Part shown: one piece after another, positions 22,505 through 33,729 of the stretch | Numbering within the stretch: the stretch's first letter is position 1 | Layout of the letters: each line of letters starts with the position of its first letter | Origin: Carex sylvatica | Lineage: Eukaryota; Streptophyta; Magnoliopsida; Poales; Cyperaceae | Reading direction: 5' to 3' | Assembly: GCA_964058845.1 (NCBI GenBank) | Contig: CAXKVR010000131.1 | Coordinates: 1-64,000, forward strand | Length of the DNA stretch: 64,000 bases | Notes under the pieces: model-generated | Told to the model about the DNA's origin: nothing | Database searches by the model: none | The model's input: the letters and a program-made list of their open reading frames with translations, nothing else | Program-made: the position numbers and the translations under genes

Positions 22505-24102
22505 ATGCCTAGTATTGTGTTATTATCTGGAAGCATGAAATCTAAATAAGGCAATTACAATACCTTCCCTCAGCAACTAAGGTCGATTTTAAACTGTGAA
22601 TATTTTAACAAGATTTAAAGAACCACATTTACGTCCAGTCCTACATAGTTTCAAATCAAGTAAAATACATACAAGACATGTCTATATGACCACATTCGGT
22701 GCCATCTGAGATTGGGTCCAATTTAGGCTCTCACAAAATACAGGTTGTCAGACTTCAACACGGAACCCTGGTTTATCAGCTGGGTGTTTGGGCCAATTGT
22801 GACAGCCTTGCTAGTGTACATTTGTAAATAGGGAAGGACAAGTCTCTCGTATTTAATTCATGTGTTGTTTTCATAATTAACGAAATACCCAAGTAGAAAC
22901 TAATATTTCAGACCCTGTCATTTTGTTTCCGAACACAAACACGCGGGAACTGGTATCACCGTATCATGCACAAAGTGGATTAGGTGTAACTAAAGAAAAA
23001 GGGGGACTAAAAGGCTTTTCAGTGCTGAGAGGCCAGATGAGCATGATTCAAGAAGTACAGTTTGAAGCAGAAACACTTTTTCTCGAAAACTTATAAATTT
23101 ATTTCAACGAGGAAGATATTAAAATATGATATCAGTATTATTTCAATGAATCAGAGAAACTTACACTTATACATAAAAGCACACCCAGGAAATAATATAT
23201 ACTTGAAAAATAAACATCATGCATTCTAAATTTGTACAGCAGAAATGGTACCTGGTACCGACACTGTCTCGGTGTGGCATAGTGGATTACTGGTATAAAC
23301 TGGTTCTTAAACATTCCAGCAACGAGTCTTTTCTTACCTCCTTAATTGCAACTTATAATAGATCATTACCAGAACCAAGCCTGTTTTTGTACTGTGATTG
23401 AGAAAATTGTTTGAGTTGAGACGCACCCTTTGTACCATCTAAAATGAATGGTCATGAAAGACTAAACTAACCCATCACCAGGGCCGATTATATTCCTTCC
23501 CGAAACCCGACCCGATCCTACCCAACACCCCCCAGCATTGCTTAACCTGAACTAAATTGATCCAATTGTTATTTAATCTGCACGATAAAAACTGGAGAAT
23601 ACACAAAATAAACCATATGATAATATAATTCTGTCGGAAACCATCAATGATCAATCTCTGTATGAAGAAAATTATATTCTAGAAAACAGAAGATAAGAAT
23701 AACCAAACCAGCAATGAAATAATACTGCTCAGAAAACTTTAATTGAGTTAACCATGAATCAAGACAATGTCTGTGAATTCTTCTCACCATCTCCTTAATT
23801 TTAAACGAAACCCGAGCACAACTGACATTCTAATTTAGAAATGTTAGATAACATAATATAGAAACATTTAAAGAACCCACCACTGACATCCTAGTTCCTT
23901 ACAAAAACCCTAGCTGATCGCCTACGTTTTGCCCAAACCACATCGCCTTTCGGAACATAACCATCTAAGTTGAAGCGAGCAGCAACAGGTTTTGATTCAG
24001 TTTCCTCCTGTTTACAGGTACGGCCTGTCGTCCGACCAGAGCGGTGGCCCCCAAGTGCTTGTTGTGACCTAAAGGTCCTGTGACACGCGTTGCACTCATA
24101 CT

Positions 24103-24397
24103 TGTGAAAAGATGAGCTGTAGAGACTAGAAGATTTGGTCAAGATATTTACATACCTAAACAGAGAAGATTGCAACAGATTTGCATATTTAGTTTATTCT
24201 GTATATTTACATTCCTAAATATTAGATTCTATCCATGTATGCATAGATTACTAAAATAGAGAAACTTGCGTGACAATCCTGTTGGATATAAAGGAGAGTC
24301 TAATCTCTTGTAAGAAGGTATCATTGAATAGAAATAAAATAAGGGAGGGTGGTTTGGGGAGTGCTGTGTTATTGGGATCTGTTTTATATTTGTGACA
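24103..24397 (+). repeat. 5' LTR of the Copia element
   Basis: The LTR starts TGTGAAAAGATGAG and ends TTTGTGACA. It has a TATAAAG box at 24287 and an AATAAA at about 24333, plausible as promoter and polyadenylation signals of the element. It appears identical to 29203-29497. Confidence 0.95.
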
Positions 24398-24415
24398 TGG
24401 TATCAGAGCCTCACA

Positions 24416-27400
24416 ATGGCTACTCCTCAATCCTCTCCAAAGAACTCTGATGACTCAACCGAAGCAACTACTTTGCTTGAACGGCTTGCTCAGCTTCTCT
24501 CACAACCGCTGCCTCTCAAGACAGAACAAACATCTCGCTCAGGGACAGCTGATGACCGAACTCCACCAATTTCGGTGAAATTAACCGGGCATAATTACGG
24601 CTTATGGGCGCAGGTGGTCGAGATGCACCTTGCAGGCAAGGAGAAGTTAGGCTACATCAACGGCACTATACTGGCTCCACCCACCACTGATGAAGGATAT
24701 GCAAAATGGTTTGCAGAAGATTCAACTGTCAAAGCCTGGCTCATTGGCTCCATGGATTCTGCCTTAATAGGTAATTTTATACGTTTTCCGTGTGCTAGAG
24801 ATGTTTGGAAAGCAGTTTCGGTTGCGTATTTTGATGGAAAAGATAAGACCCAAGTGTATAACCTTAGGAGAAAAGTAACTCGACTCAAACAGTCGGGTAG
24901 ATCTCTTGAAGAATATTTCAATAACCTACAGTTTTTCTGGCAAGAAATCGATTTTAGACGTCCCAACCCTATGGAATGTCCAAAGGATATAGAAAAACAT
25001 AACTCTCTAGTGCAGGAAGAAAGGGTGTATAACTTTCTTGATGGTCTTGATGATCGTCTGGATAGTATACGGGCTGAAGTGCTCCGTATAGAACCGTTTC
25101 CGTCCATTGAGGAGGCCTTTGCCAGGGTGAGACAAGAGGATGTGCGGCAAAATTATCATCTCGGGAAGGTGGAGAACCACCCAACCGTGGCAATGGTGGC
25201 TAAGGAGAACGAGGCAAACCTGGTACCCGCAAGAACTGGGCAACCGAAGCCCTGGCCTCCACCTGGCGGATGCACACACTGCGGAGGGGTTAAGCACACC
25301 AAAGAGACCTGTTTCAAATTAAACGGGTATCCCGACTGGTGGAAGGACCCAAAGAAGAAGAAACAGCAAGGCACCAACACAGGCAAAGCCACCATCGCAT
25401 CAGGTAGCAATGTTTCGTTGGTTCCCTTGGTAAATGGTGAGAAAGCCTCATCAATGGAAGGTAATCTTTTATATAATTTTGATCAAAAGGGTGACATTAA
25501 ATCTCAGAACTGGACCGAATGTATAGACAGGGCCTATTTCCCTTTGGTTTCCGCTGCCCTGACACAAACAGGACCTGTGTCCGAAAAAACTGGACTAGAT
25601 CAAAACTTGGTCAGTCCTAGCTCTGTTCTTTTTACAAATAGATCCTCCAAAGCAGCATGGATAATTGATTCTGGCGCTTCAGATCACATGACTTTTTGTA
25701 AGGATGATATAACCGATAACATCGAACCCAGAAAATGGGAAATTGTAAATGCAAATGGTAAAAGTAGTCTAGTAACTGGTGCTGGAACCGTGCACATATC
25801 CCCCTCAATGACCCTGTCAAATACCCTCCTAGTTCCTTCATTAACTACAAAACTGTTATCTGTTGGACAAATCTGTGAAGAACGTAACTGCGCTGTTCTA
25901 ATGTATCCAAAATTTTGTCTTTTTCAGGATATCCTCACGAAGGAGATTATTGGGCGTGGTTCTAAAAGAGGAGGGTTGTATCACTTGGAAGACATAAATG
26001 AGGGCAGTGCGCTTAGTACTTCTAGTGTGGTTTCAAATTGTAAGAATAAAGTGTTGATTTGGCACAAACGATTGGGTCATCCATCATTTAGTTATATGAA
26101 AAATTTGTTTCCTGAGTTATTTGTGAATTGTGGTACTCATAAATTTGAATGTGAAATCTGTATCAAGGCAAAGAGCCACCGGGTATCTTACCCAAGAAGT
26201 CCAAATCAGTGTAGTAGTCCGTTTGACCTGGTTCACTCCGATGTCTGGGGTCCGGCACCAATTACCTCAAAAACCCAACATCGGTGGTTTGTGTTATTTA
26301 TTGACGATTGCACTCGTATGACTTGGCTCTATCTGCTCAAACATAAAGATGCAGTAATTGATGTGTTCCAAAGTTTTTATAAAATGATATATACACAATT
26401 TGGCAAGAAAGTAAAAATGGTCAGAAGTGATAATGGGGGAGAGTTTGTAAATAAGACCCTGAAGGCGTTTTTCAACAGTGAAGGGGTTGTTCATGAGACA
26501 TCTTGCGTCGGGACTCCACAACAAAATGGAGTGGCTGAGCGAAAAAACCGACATGTACTAGAAACTGCAAGAGCTCTACTTCTCGAATACAATGTTCCCA
26601 AACAATTCTGGGATGATGCAGTTATGGCAGCAGTCTATCTGATTAATAGAATGCCATCCACGGTATTAAAATTTCAAACTCCGTTACAAAAACTTTCTTC
26701 TTTCTTTTCAATTCCCTCAATCTTAACCTTACCTCCAAGAATTTTTGGGTGCATTGCGTATGTTCACATTTCAAAAACACAACGAACCAAACTAGATCCG
26801 TGTGCCGAAAAATGTGTTTTTTTGGGGTATGGATTACAGAAAAAAGGTTATAAATGTTACAGTCCCACATCAGGAAAGATTTATGTGACAATGGATGTCA
26901 CATTCCTTGAAGAGGAAGCATTCTATCAACAACCCCAACACCATTTTCAGGAGGAGAATTGTGAAGAAAATGTTGTTTCTATAAATCCGTTCTGCATAAC
27001 CTCGGGCCCAGGAGATGAGTCTGTTAACTCTGAAAATCAGCCTACTAATGGACCAGTAGATGAGTCCGTTAATTCTGAAAATCAGCTCACTAATGGACCA
27101 GTAGATGAGTCCATTAATCCTGAACCTCAGCTGGACTTTGGGCCTCCTATGCAACCCGCTAATGGACCAGTGGAGCTGTCCGCGGAAAATACACAAGGCT
27201 CGGGTATACAACAGGACTTAGGCCCTATCCTTCTGAACTCGGGCTCTCTCCATCAAAGCCCGTGTTCTCAGTCCAATGCGGATCAAGCCGAGTTCCACTC
27301 TGGTCAGCGCAGGTTTAATCCAGAGAAGGTTTACACAAGGAGGAAACAGCCGAATATAACCACTGAAAACAGGTTTCAAGTTCTCGCAGATGAAGATGAA

Positions 27401-29122
27401 GAAAATGTGATACAACTCTCTTCTCAACCACAAAGCCCGGCTCCAGAGGATATCCAAGAGGTAACTAATTTAAACTCAAATACAACTAATGTCGGTTATA
27501 AGCTACCTCACAGGTCCAACAGAGGAAAGATGTCGGATAGATTTAAACCTGACGAGTGGGACAGGAAGAAGGGTTCATACCCAATAAGTAACTATGTGAG
27601 CTTGGACCATCTTCCCAGACAAGTGAAAGGATTCGCTGCAAATTTGTCAGCTATACAAGTTCCTGAACGAGTGGATGAAGCAATAAAAGACCCGAAATGG
27701 ATGAACGCCATGAAACAAGAAATGGAGGCTCTGGCGAAAAATGGCACGTGGGAATTAGTAGAACTTCCAAAAGGAAAGAAAACTGTCGGCTGTAAGTGGA
27801 TTTTTTCATTAAAATATGATATAAATGGGGTAATAGAAAGATACAAAGCCAGACTAGTTGCAAAAGGATACACCCAAACCTATGGTATTGACTTCCAGGA
27901 AACTTTTTCTCCTGTTGCTAAACTCAATACTGTGCGAGTTTTACTTTCACTTGCAGCAAACTTGGATTGGCCACTCCATCAGTTTGATGTGAAGAATGCG
28001 TTCTTACATGGCGATCTTGAAGAAGAGATTTATATGGATATCCCTCCAGGATATGAAGTGAAAAATGATAAGCCGATGGTATGTCGACTAAAGAGATCAC
28101 TGTATGGCCTGAAACAGTCTCCACGTGCGTGGTTTGGGAGATTTAGCAATGCCATGAAGAACTATGGATACCAACAAAGTGACTCCGACCATACCCTGTT
28201 CCTTAAGCATAATCAAGGTAAAGTCACTGTACTCATTATTTATGTCGATGATATGGTGATAACAGGAGACGATGTAATGGAAATACAAACTCTGGAAGAA
28301 AAGTTGTCAAAAGAATTCGAAATGAAGAATCTCGGAGGATTAAAATATTTTTTAGGAATTGAGGTGACACGATCCAAACAGGATATTGTCTTGTCTCAAA
28401 GGAAGTACGTGCTAGACCTACTCATAGAAGTTGGAATGCTAGATTGCAAACCAGCTGACACACCTGCAGTTCAAAATCTGAAACTTGGAAATTATTCGGA
28501 CCAGACTCCAACCAACAAGGAAAGATACCAGAAATTGGTGGGAAAGCTGATATACCTCTCGCACACAAGACCTGACATTGCTTACGCAGTAAGTATGGTA
28601 AGTCAGTTCATGCATTCACCAAGTGAAGTACATATGGAAGCAGTAACTAGAATTCTCAGGTATCTAAAGGGTTCCCCAGGAAGAGGGATACTATTCAGGA
28701 AACATGGACATCTAAAGATCAATGGCTATACTGATGCTGATTGGGCAGGAAATGTGACAGACAGAAAATCTATGGCTGGCTACTTCACATTTGTTGGAGG
28801 CAACCTAGTAACATGGAGAAGTAAGAAACAGAATGTGGTAGCTCTTTCTAGTGCAGAAGCTGAATTTCGCGGCATGTCTAAGGGATTATGCGAGCTATTA
28901 TGGCTAAGGAAACTTATGTCCGAACTTGGGTATGCGCCACAGGAGGAGATGAATCTATTTTGCGACAACAAAGCAGCAATTGACATATCCCACAATCCGG
29001 TGCAACACGATCGAACCAAGCATGTTGAGGTGGATCGCCATTTCATAAAACACAATCTTGAAGACAAGATCATTCGGTTTCCTCATCAGATCAGAGGAAC
29101 AGTTAGCAGATGTTCTGACTAA
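24416..29122 (+). CDS. Copia gag-pol polyprotein, 1568 aa, 3' end frameshifted
   Basis: The frame opens at the ATG of MATPQSSPKN, the first Met after the primer site. Gag spans about residues 1-330 and ends in a zinc knuckle (CTHCGGVKHTKETC, about 286). Protease shows WIIDSGASDHM (about 418). Integrase has an HHCC region (about 549-590) followed by HSDVWGP, RSDNGGEF and QQNGVAERKN. Reverse transcriptase has YVDDMVITG (about 1276), and RNase H has YTDADWAGN (about 1438) and SSAEAEF. Between integrase and RT lies an imperfect threefold repeat around NGPVDESVNSENQ. Near 29081-29086 a small indel shifts the frame, so the usual end (LADVLTKA) is read in another frame and the protein stops early at 29122. 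About 35 terminal residues are altered, so activity may be impaired. Confidence 0.95.
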   Translation: MATPQSSPKNSDDSTEATTLLERLAQLLSQPLPLKTEQTSRSGTADDRTPPISVKLTGHNYGLWAQVVEMHLAGKEKLGYINGTILAPPTTDEGYAKWFAEDSTVKAWLIGSMDSALIGNFIRFPCARDVWKAVSVAYFDGKDKTQVYNLRRKVTRLKQSGRSLEEYFNNLQFFWQEIDFRRPNPMECPKDIEKHNSLVQEERVYNFLDGLDDRLDSIRAEVLRIEPFPSIEEAFARVRQEDVRQNYHLGKVENHPTVAMVAKENEANLVPARTGQPKPWPPPGGCTHCGGVKHTKETCFKLNGYPDWWKDPKKKKQQGTNTGKATIASGSNVSLVPLVNGEKASSMEGNLLYNFDQKGDIKSQNWTECIDRAYFPLVSAALTQTGPVSEKTGLDQNLVSPSSVLFTNRSSKAAWIIDSGASDHMTFCKDDITDNIEPRKWEIVNANGKSSLVTGAGTVHISPSMTLSNTLLVPSLTTKLLSVGQICEERNCAVLMYPKFCLFQDILTKEIIGRGSKRGGLYHLEDINEGSALSTSSVVSNCKNKVLIWHKRLGHPSFSYMKNLFPELFVNCGTHKFECEICIKAKSHRVSYPRSPNQCSSPFDLVHSDVWGPAPITSKTQHRWFVLFIDDCTRMTWLYLLKHKDAVIDVFQSFYKMIYTQFGKKVKMVRSDNGGEFVNKTLKAFFNSEGVVHETSCVGTPQQNGVAERKNRHVLETARALLLEYNVPKQFWDDAVMAAVYLINRMPSTVLKFQTPLQKLSSFFSIPSILTLPPRIFGCIAYVHISKTQRTKLDPCAEKCVFLGYGLQKKGYKCYSPTSGKIYVTMDVTFLEEEAFYQQPQHHFQEENCEENVVSINPFCITSGPGDESVNSENQPTNGPVDESVNSENQLTNGPVDESINPEPQLDFGPPMQPANGPVELSAENTQGSGIQQDLGPILLNSGSLHQSPCSQSNADQAEFHSGQRRFNPEKVYTRRKQPNITTENRFQVLADEDEENVIQLSSQPQSPAPEDIQEVTNLNSNTTNVGYKLPHRSNRGKMSDRFKPDEWDRKKGSYPISNYVSLDHLPRQVKGFAANLSAIQVPERVDEAIKDPKWMNAMKQEMEALAKNGTWELVELPKGKKTVGCKWIFSLKYDINGVIERYKARLVAKGYTQTYGIDFQETFSPVAKLNTVRVLLSLAANLDWPLHQFDVKNAFLHGDLEEEIYMDIPPGYEVKNDKPMVCRLKRSLYGLKQSPRAWFGRFSNAMKNYGYQQSDSDHTLFLKHNQGKVTVLIIYVDDMVITGDDVMEIQTLEEKLSKEFEMKNLGGLKYFLGIEVTRSKQDIVLSQRKYVLDLLIEVGMLDCKPADTPAVQNLKLGNYSDQTPTNKERYQKLVGKLIYLSHTRPDIAYAVSMVSQFMHSPSEVHMEAVTRILRYLKGSPGRGILFRKHGHLKINGYTDADWAGNVTDRKSMAGYFTFVGGNLVTWRSKKQNVVALSSAEAEFRGMSKGLCELLWLRKLMSELGYAPQEEMNLFCDNKAAIDISHNPVQHDRTKHVEVDRHFIKHNLEDKIIRFPHQIRGTVSRCSD

Positions 29123-29202
29123 AGCTGTTGATACTCGAAGTTTCGACAACTCATTGGGCAAGTTAGGTATGGTAGACATATACCATCCAACTTGAGGAGG
29201 AG

Positions 29203-29497
29203 TGTGAAAAGATGAGCTGTAGAGACTAGAAGATTTGGTCAAGATATTTACATACCTAAACAGAGAAGATTGCAACAGATTTGCATATTTAGTTTATTCT
29301 GTATATTTACATTCCTAAATATTAGATTCTATCCATGTATGCATAGATTACTAAAATAGAGAAACTTGCGTGACAATCCTGTTGGATATAAAGGAGAGTC
29401 TAATCTCTTGTAAGAAGGTATCATTGAATAGAAATAAAATAAGGGAGGGTGGTTTGGGGAGTGCTGTGTTATTGGGATCTGTTTTATATTTGTGACA
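29203..29497 (+). repeat. 3' LTR of the Copia element
   Basis: It is the same 295-bp sequence as 24103-24397, preceded by the purine tract at about 29192-29202 and followed by the ATACT target copy. Confidence 0.95.
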
Positions 29498-30365
29498 ATA
29501 CTTGACTCTTTTCAAGTCAGGAAGCAAAACATCAGTATCAGCCATCTTCCTTTTCTTGGCTGATGGAACGATCTTGTCCTCTTCTGGGGCCGGATCCATC
29601 ATCTGAATTTTCTCTGTATCCTTAGGCCACATCTCTACGGAAAGAGATTTACTTGCAGCTTCTTGAGCTCCAGATTCAGGAATGTCAATTTCCAGCAATT
29701 CTGATTTCATGGAACCTGACATCTTCAGCTTTACTAAGGCAAGTGCAACCTCTTTTTCCAACTTTCCAAACCCTGACTTCGTTTTCCTACTGAGATCCCC
29801 AGAGAAGTGGCTCCTCATATGCCCACCAAGAGCTGGACCACTAGGAAAACTTTTTTCGCAAACCTTACATGCAAACTTCACCTCTTCTTTTAGGGATTCC
29901 ATCATCTCTCTCTCTTGTTGTAGCCTGGTTGCAACAAACAAACAAGAAAGGATGCAAGGTCATCATTTGTTTTGTTAGTTACAAATCAGAGGAGATAAAA
30001 CAGAGAAAGATTATCTGAAGAGAGAGAGCAGAGGGGGACAAAAGATCATACAATTAGCTATAGAGGAGATGAGACTCTCGTATAGCAACTTTGGGGGAAC
30101 GGAGATCAGACTCTCCTCATGATATATATATATGTCAGAGAGAATGAAAGAGGAGCTCTGTCATATGCTCTTTCTTTATTTCTTGATTCCTTGGCGGTGC
30201 TTTTTTAATTTTCAAAACAAAGCGCTCTATTTTTAGAGGAGATCTAATACAAGTGCATGTTGGTTCGTGGAGCTGACACATGGGACCCATAAATATGTAG
30301 ACGCTATTCTTTATTGTGTATAATATACAACTCACAAGCTGATATATATATGTAGACGCTATTAT

Positions 30366-31224
30366 TTTATTTTAGATATATATATATTTTTTGAATTGAA
30401 AAAGCAAGTCCATTTATTAATTTTTTTTAGTTTAATTTATAATTTAGTCATAAATAATTTTATTAATTAATTATTGATTTTCAACAGTCTAAAGTTCTAT
30501 ATATATAAAATAAAATAAATCAATCGATAAAAATGGACGATCTCACATATATTGTCACACCCATTAGTGACCCCAAAGTAGTGGGTTGCAAAAACCCGGG
30601 TCGGGCGGCCCGTACCCGACTCGCCCGTGCCCGGTACCCGGGGTACCCGTGCCCGAGCCCAATATTAAGGTAAAATTCGAAACTACCAATTAGCAATCAT
30701 TGGTCCAGATATGAAAAGGTCAAGGTTCATCATGGACCAATAGAGATTAAGGTAAAATTCGAAACTACCAATTATCCAATTATCCAATATTAAGGTAAAT
30801 AAATCTCGAAATTCGAAACTACCAATTATCCAATATTAAGGTAAAATTCCTAATAATAAACCAAAATTGCCTACACGATTAGTTACAAAAGCTTTTTGGC
30901 AGACATTTGCAGCGAGTGGCCGTGTAAACCAAAATCCTATTAGCAAATAGGAGCATATTCCTACTATTTCCCAAAAACTATAAATTTGTATTAAAATCGC
31001 CAAGAAGAGATTTATTTGAAATAACTAATAATTTAATCCAAAAGAATAGAGTAAATTCCTTATTTACTACTTTATGTACCTTTTTATTATTTGTTGGTGC
31101 AATTGTAAAATCTGCACAATTCCCACTTCACATATGTACCTTTTTATTATTTTTAGAGGAGAATGAAAATTCCATTAAATGAACTTTGTTGAACAAATTA
31201 AATGAACTAAACACAATAAAGGAA
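30366..31224. other. Palindrome centre (spacer) with GC-rich block and short tandem repeats
   Basis: This 860-bp unique spacer separates the two arms. 30595-30660 is a GC-rich stretch of repeated CCCGTACCCG/GGTACCCG words. 30664-30850 carries three imperfect copies of AATATTAAGGTAAAATTCGA followed by AACTACCAATTA. There is no gene. Both zinc-finger promoters point outward from this segment. Confidence 0.7.
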
Positions 31225-31704
31225 TTAATAGCGTCTACATATATATATATCAGCTTGTGAGCGTATATTATACCCAAAGTTGTATATTATACACAATAAA
31301 GAATAGCGTCTACATATTTATGGGTCCCATGTGTCAGCTCCACGAACCAACATGCACTTGTATTAGATCTCCTCTAAAAATAGAGCGCTTTGTTTTGAAA
31401 ATTAAAAAAGCACCGCCAAGGAATCAAGAAATAAAGAAAGAGCATATGACAGAGCTCCTCTTTCATTCTCTCTGACATATATATATATCATGAGGAGAGT
31501 CTGATCTCCGTTCCCCCAAAGTTGCTATACGAGAGTCTCATCTCCTCTATAGCTAATTGTATGATCTTTTGTCCCCCTCTGCTCTCTCTCTTCAGATAAT
31601 CTTTCTCTGTTTTATCTCCTCTGATTTGTAACTAACAAAACAAATGATGACCTTGCATCCTTTCTTGTTTGTTTGTTGCAACCAGGCTACAACAAGAGAG
31701 AGAG

Positions 31705-32319
31705 ATGATGGAATCCCTAAAAGAAGAGGTGAAGTTTGCATGTAAGGTTTGCGAAAAAAGTTTTCCTAGTGGTCCAGCTCTTGGTGGGCATATGAGGAGC
31801 CACTTCTCTGGGGATCTCAGTAGGAAAACGAAGTCAGGGTTTGGAAAGTTGGAAAAAGAGGTTGCACTTGCCTTAGTAAAGCTGAAGATGTCAGGTTCCA
31901 TGAAATCAGAATTGCTGGAAATTGACATTCCTGAATCTGGAGCTCAAGAAGCTGCAAGTAAATCTCTTTCCGTAGAGATGTGGCCTAAGGATACAGAGAA
32001 AATTCAGATGATGGATCCGGCCCCAGAAGAGGACAAGATCGTTCCATCAGCCAAGAAAAGGAAGATGGCTGATACTGATGTTTTGCTTCCTGACTTGAAA
32101 AGAGTCAAGTATGAGTGCAACGCGTGTCACAGGACCTTTAGGTCACAACAAGCACTTGGGGGCCACCGCTCTGGTCGGACGACAGGCCGTACCTGTAAAC
32201 AGGAGGAAACTGAATCAAAACCTGTTGCTGCTCGCTTCAACTTAGATGGTTATGTTCCGAAAGGCGATGTGGTTTGGGCAAAACGTAGGCGATCAGCTAG
32301 GGTTTTTGTAAGGAACTAG
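31705..32319 (+). CDS. C2H2 zinc-finger protein, 204 aa, intact right copy
   Basis: The start chosen is the first ATG of the MMESLKEEVKFACKVC segment; upstream in-frame codons lack an ATG. Finger 1 (about residues 11-31) is CKVCEKSFPSGPALGGHMRSH, a canonical C2H2 finger with a plant ALGGH helix. A nuclear-localisation-like KKRK follows (about 119). Finger 2 (about 142 on) reads CNACHRTFRSQQALGGH and is atypical: the last zinc ligand is not the usual His, and the tail RSGRTTGRTC could supply Cys instead. This architecture is that of plant Cys2/His2 transcription factors. A single exon is most likely, though a pyrimidine-rich AACCAG at about 31685 could be an acceptor. Promoter TATATATATA at about 31480. 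Confidence 0.88.
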   Translation: MMESLKEEVKFACKVCEKSFPSGPALGGHMRSHFSGDLSRKTKSGFGKLEKEVALALVKLKMSGSMKSELLEIDIPESGAQEAASKSLSVEMWPKDTEKIQMMDPAPEEDKIVPSAKKRKMADTDVLLPDLKRVKYECNACHRTFRSQQALGGHRSGRTTGRTCKQEETESKPVAARFNLDGYVPKGDVVWAKRRRSARVFVRN

Positions 32320-33729
32320 GATGTCAGTGGTGGGTTCTTTAAATGTTTCTATATTATGTTATCTAACATTTCTAAATTAGAATGTCAGTTGTGCTCGGGT
32401 TTCGTTTAAAATTAAGGAGATGGTGAGAAGAATTCACAGACATTGTCTTGATTCATGGTTAACTCAATTAAAGTTTTCTGAGCAGTATTATTTCATTGCT
32501 GGTTTGGTTATTCTTATCTTCTGTTTTCTAGAATATAATTTTCTTCATACAGAGATTGATCATTGATGGTTTCCGACAGAATTATATTATCATATGGTTT
32601 ATTTTGTGTATTCTCCAGTTTTTATCGTGCAGATTAAATAACAATTGGATCAATTTAGTTCAGGTTAAGCAATGCTGGGGGGTGTTGGGTAGGATCGGGT
32701 CGGGTTTCGGGAAGGAATATAATCGGCCCTGGTGATGGGTTAGTTTAGTCTTTCATGACCATTCATTTTAGATGGTACAAAGGGTGCGTCTCAACTCAAA
32801 CAATTTTCTCAATCACAGTACAAAAACAGGCTTGGTTCTGGTAATGATCTATTATAAGTTGCAATTAAGGAGGTAAGAAAAGACTCGTTGCTGGAATGTT
32901 TAAGAACCAGTTTATACCAGTAATCCACTATGCCACACCGAGACAGTGTCGGTACCAGGTACCATTTCTGCTGTACAAATTTAGAATGCATGATGTTTAT
33001 TTTTCAAGTATATATTATTTCCTGGGTGTGCTTTTATGTATAAGTGTAAGTTTCTCTGATTCATTGAAATAATACTGATATCATATTTTAATATCTTCCT
33101 CGTTGAAATAAATTTATAAGTTTTCGAGAAAAAGTGTTTCTGCTTCAAACTGTACTTCTTGAATCATGCTCATCTGGCCTCTCAGCACTGAAAAGCCTTT
33201 TAGTCCCCCTTTTTCTTTAGTTACACCTAATCCACTTTGTGCATGATACGGTGATACCAGTTCCCGCGTGTTTGTGTTCGGAAACAAAATGACAGGGTCT
33301 GAAATATTAGTTTCTACTTGGGTATTTCGTTAATTATGAAAACAACACATGAATTAAATACGAGAGACTTGTCCTTCCCTATTTACAAATGTACACTAGC
33401 AAGGCTGTCACAATTGGCCCAAACACCCAGCTGATAAACCAGGGTTCCGTGTTGAAGTCTGACAACCTGTATTTTGTGAGAGCCTAAATTGGACCCAATC
33501 TCAGATGGCACCGAATGTGGTCATATAGACATGTCTTGTATGTATTTTACTTGATTTGAAACTATGTAGGACTGGACGTAAATGTGGTTCTTTAAATCTT
33601 GTTAAAATATTCACAGTTTAAAATCGACCTTAGTTGCTGAGGGAAGGTATTGTAATTGCCTTATTTAGATTTCATGCTTCCAGATAATAACACAATACTA
33701 GGCATGTGCTTCGGAAGTTTCCAATTTGT

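Larger units (their letters stand above)
24103..29497 (+). mobile_element. Complete Ty1/Copia LTR retrotransposon, 5395 bp
   Basis: Two LTRs of 295 bp (24103-24397 and 29203-29497) read identically by eye and are bounded by TG...CA. A 5-bp target duplication ATACT flanks the element at 24098-24102 and 29498-29502. The primer binding site TGGTATCAGAGCC (24398-24410) complements initiator tRNA-Met, and a purine tract TTGAGGAGGAG precedes the 3' LTR. The internal order gag-protease-integrase-RT-RNase H is Copia. The unfilled site is preserved in the other palindrome arm at about 32107-32111. Short LTRs and identity imply a very young insertion. Confidence 0.97.
23891..29905 (-). pseudogene. C2H2 zinc-finger gene, left copy, split by a Copia retrotransposon
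   Basis: The 5' part lies at 29905-29498 and the 3' part at 24102-23891. Joined across the insertion they correspond to the intact right copy (31705-32319). The insertion lies within the codons for the KY-ECNACH stretch, just before the second zinc finger, so the transcript would lose finger 2 and the C-terminus. The duplicated target ATACT is at 24098-24102 and 29498-29502. I see no other lesion, so loss of function is due to the transposon alone and looks recent. Confidence 0.9.
22095..30365. repeat. Left arm of a large inverted duplication (interrupted by a Copia element)
   Basis: The reverse complement of this arm matches 31225-34015 nearly base for base once the retrotransposon 24103-29497 and its extra 5-bp target copy are removed. 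Shared landmarks include the zinc-finger exon, a 60-codon open frame translated identically at 23219-23401 and 32809-32991, and the promoter with a TATATATATA run. The arm without the insert is about 2.87 kb. At the outer end the left arm keeps about 150 bp that the right arm has lost (between GAAGAAGCTG and AGAAGACCCTG). Confidence 0.92.

Noticed and set aside
23219..23401. 60-codon frame present identically in both palindrome arms (also 32809-32991)
   Set aside because: Identity is explained by the recent duplication. It lies downstream of the zinc-finger stop on the opposite strand and shows no protein features.
24652..28288. Many minus-strand frames inside the Copia element
   Set aside because: They are antisense shadows of the gag-pol coding sequence, without conserved features.
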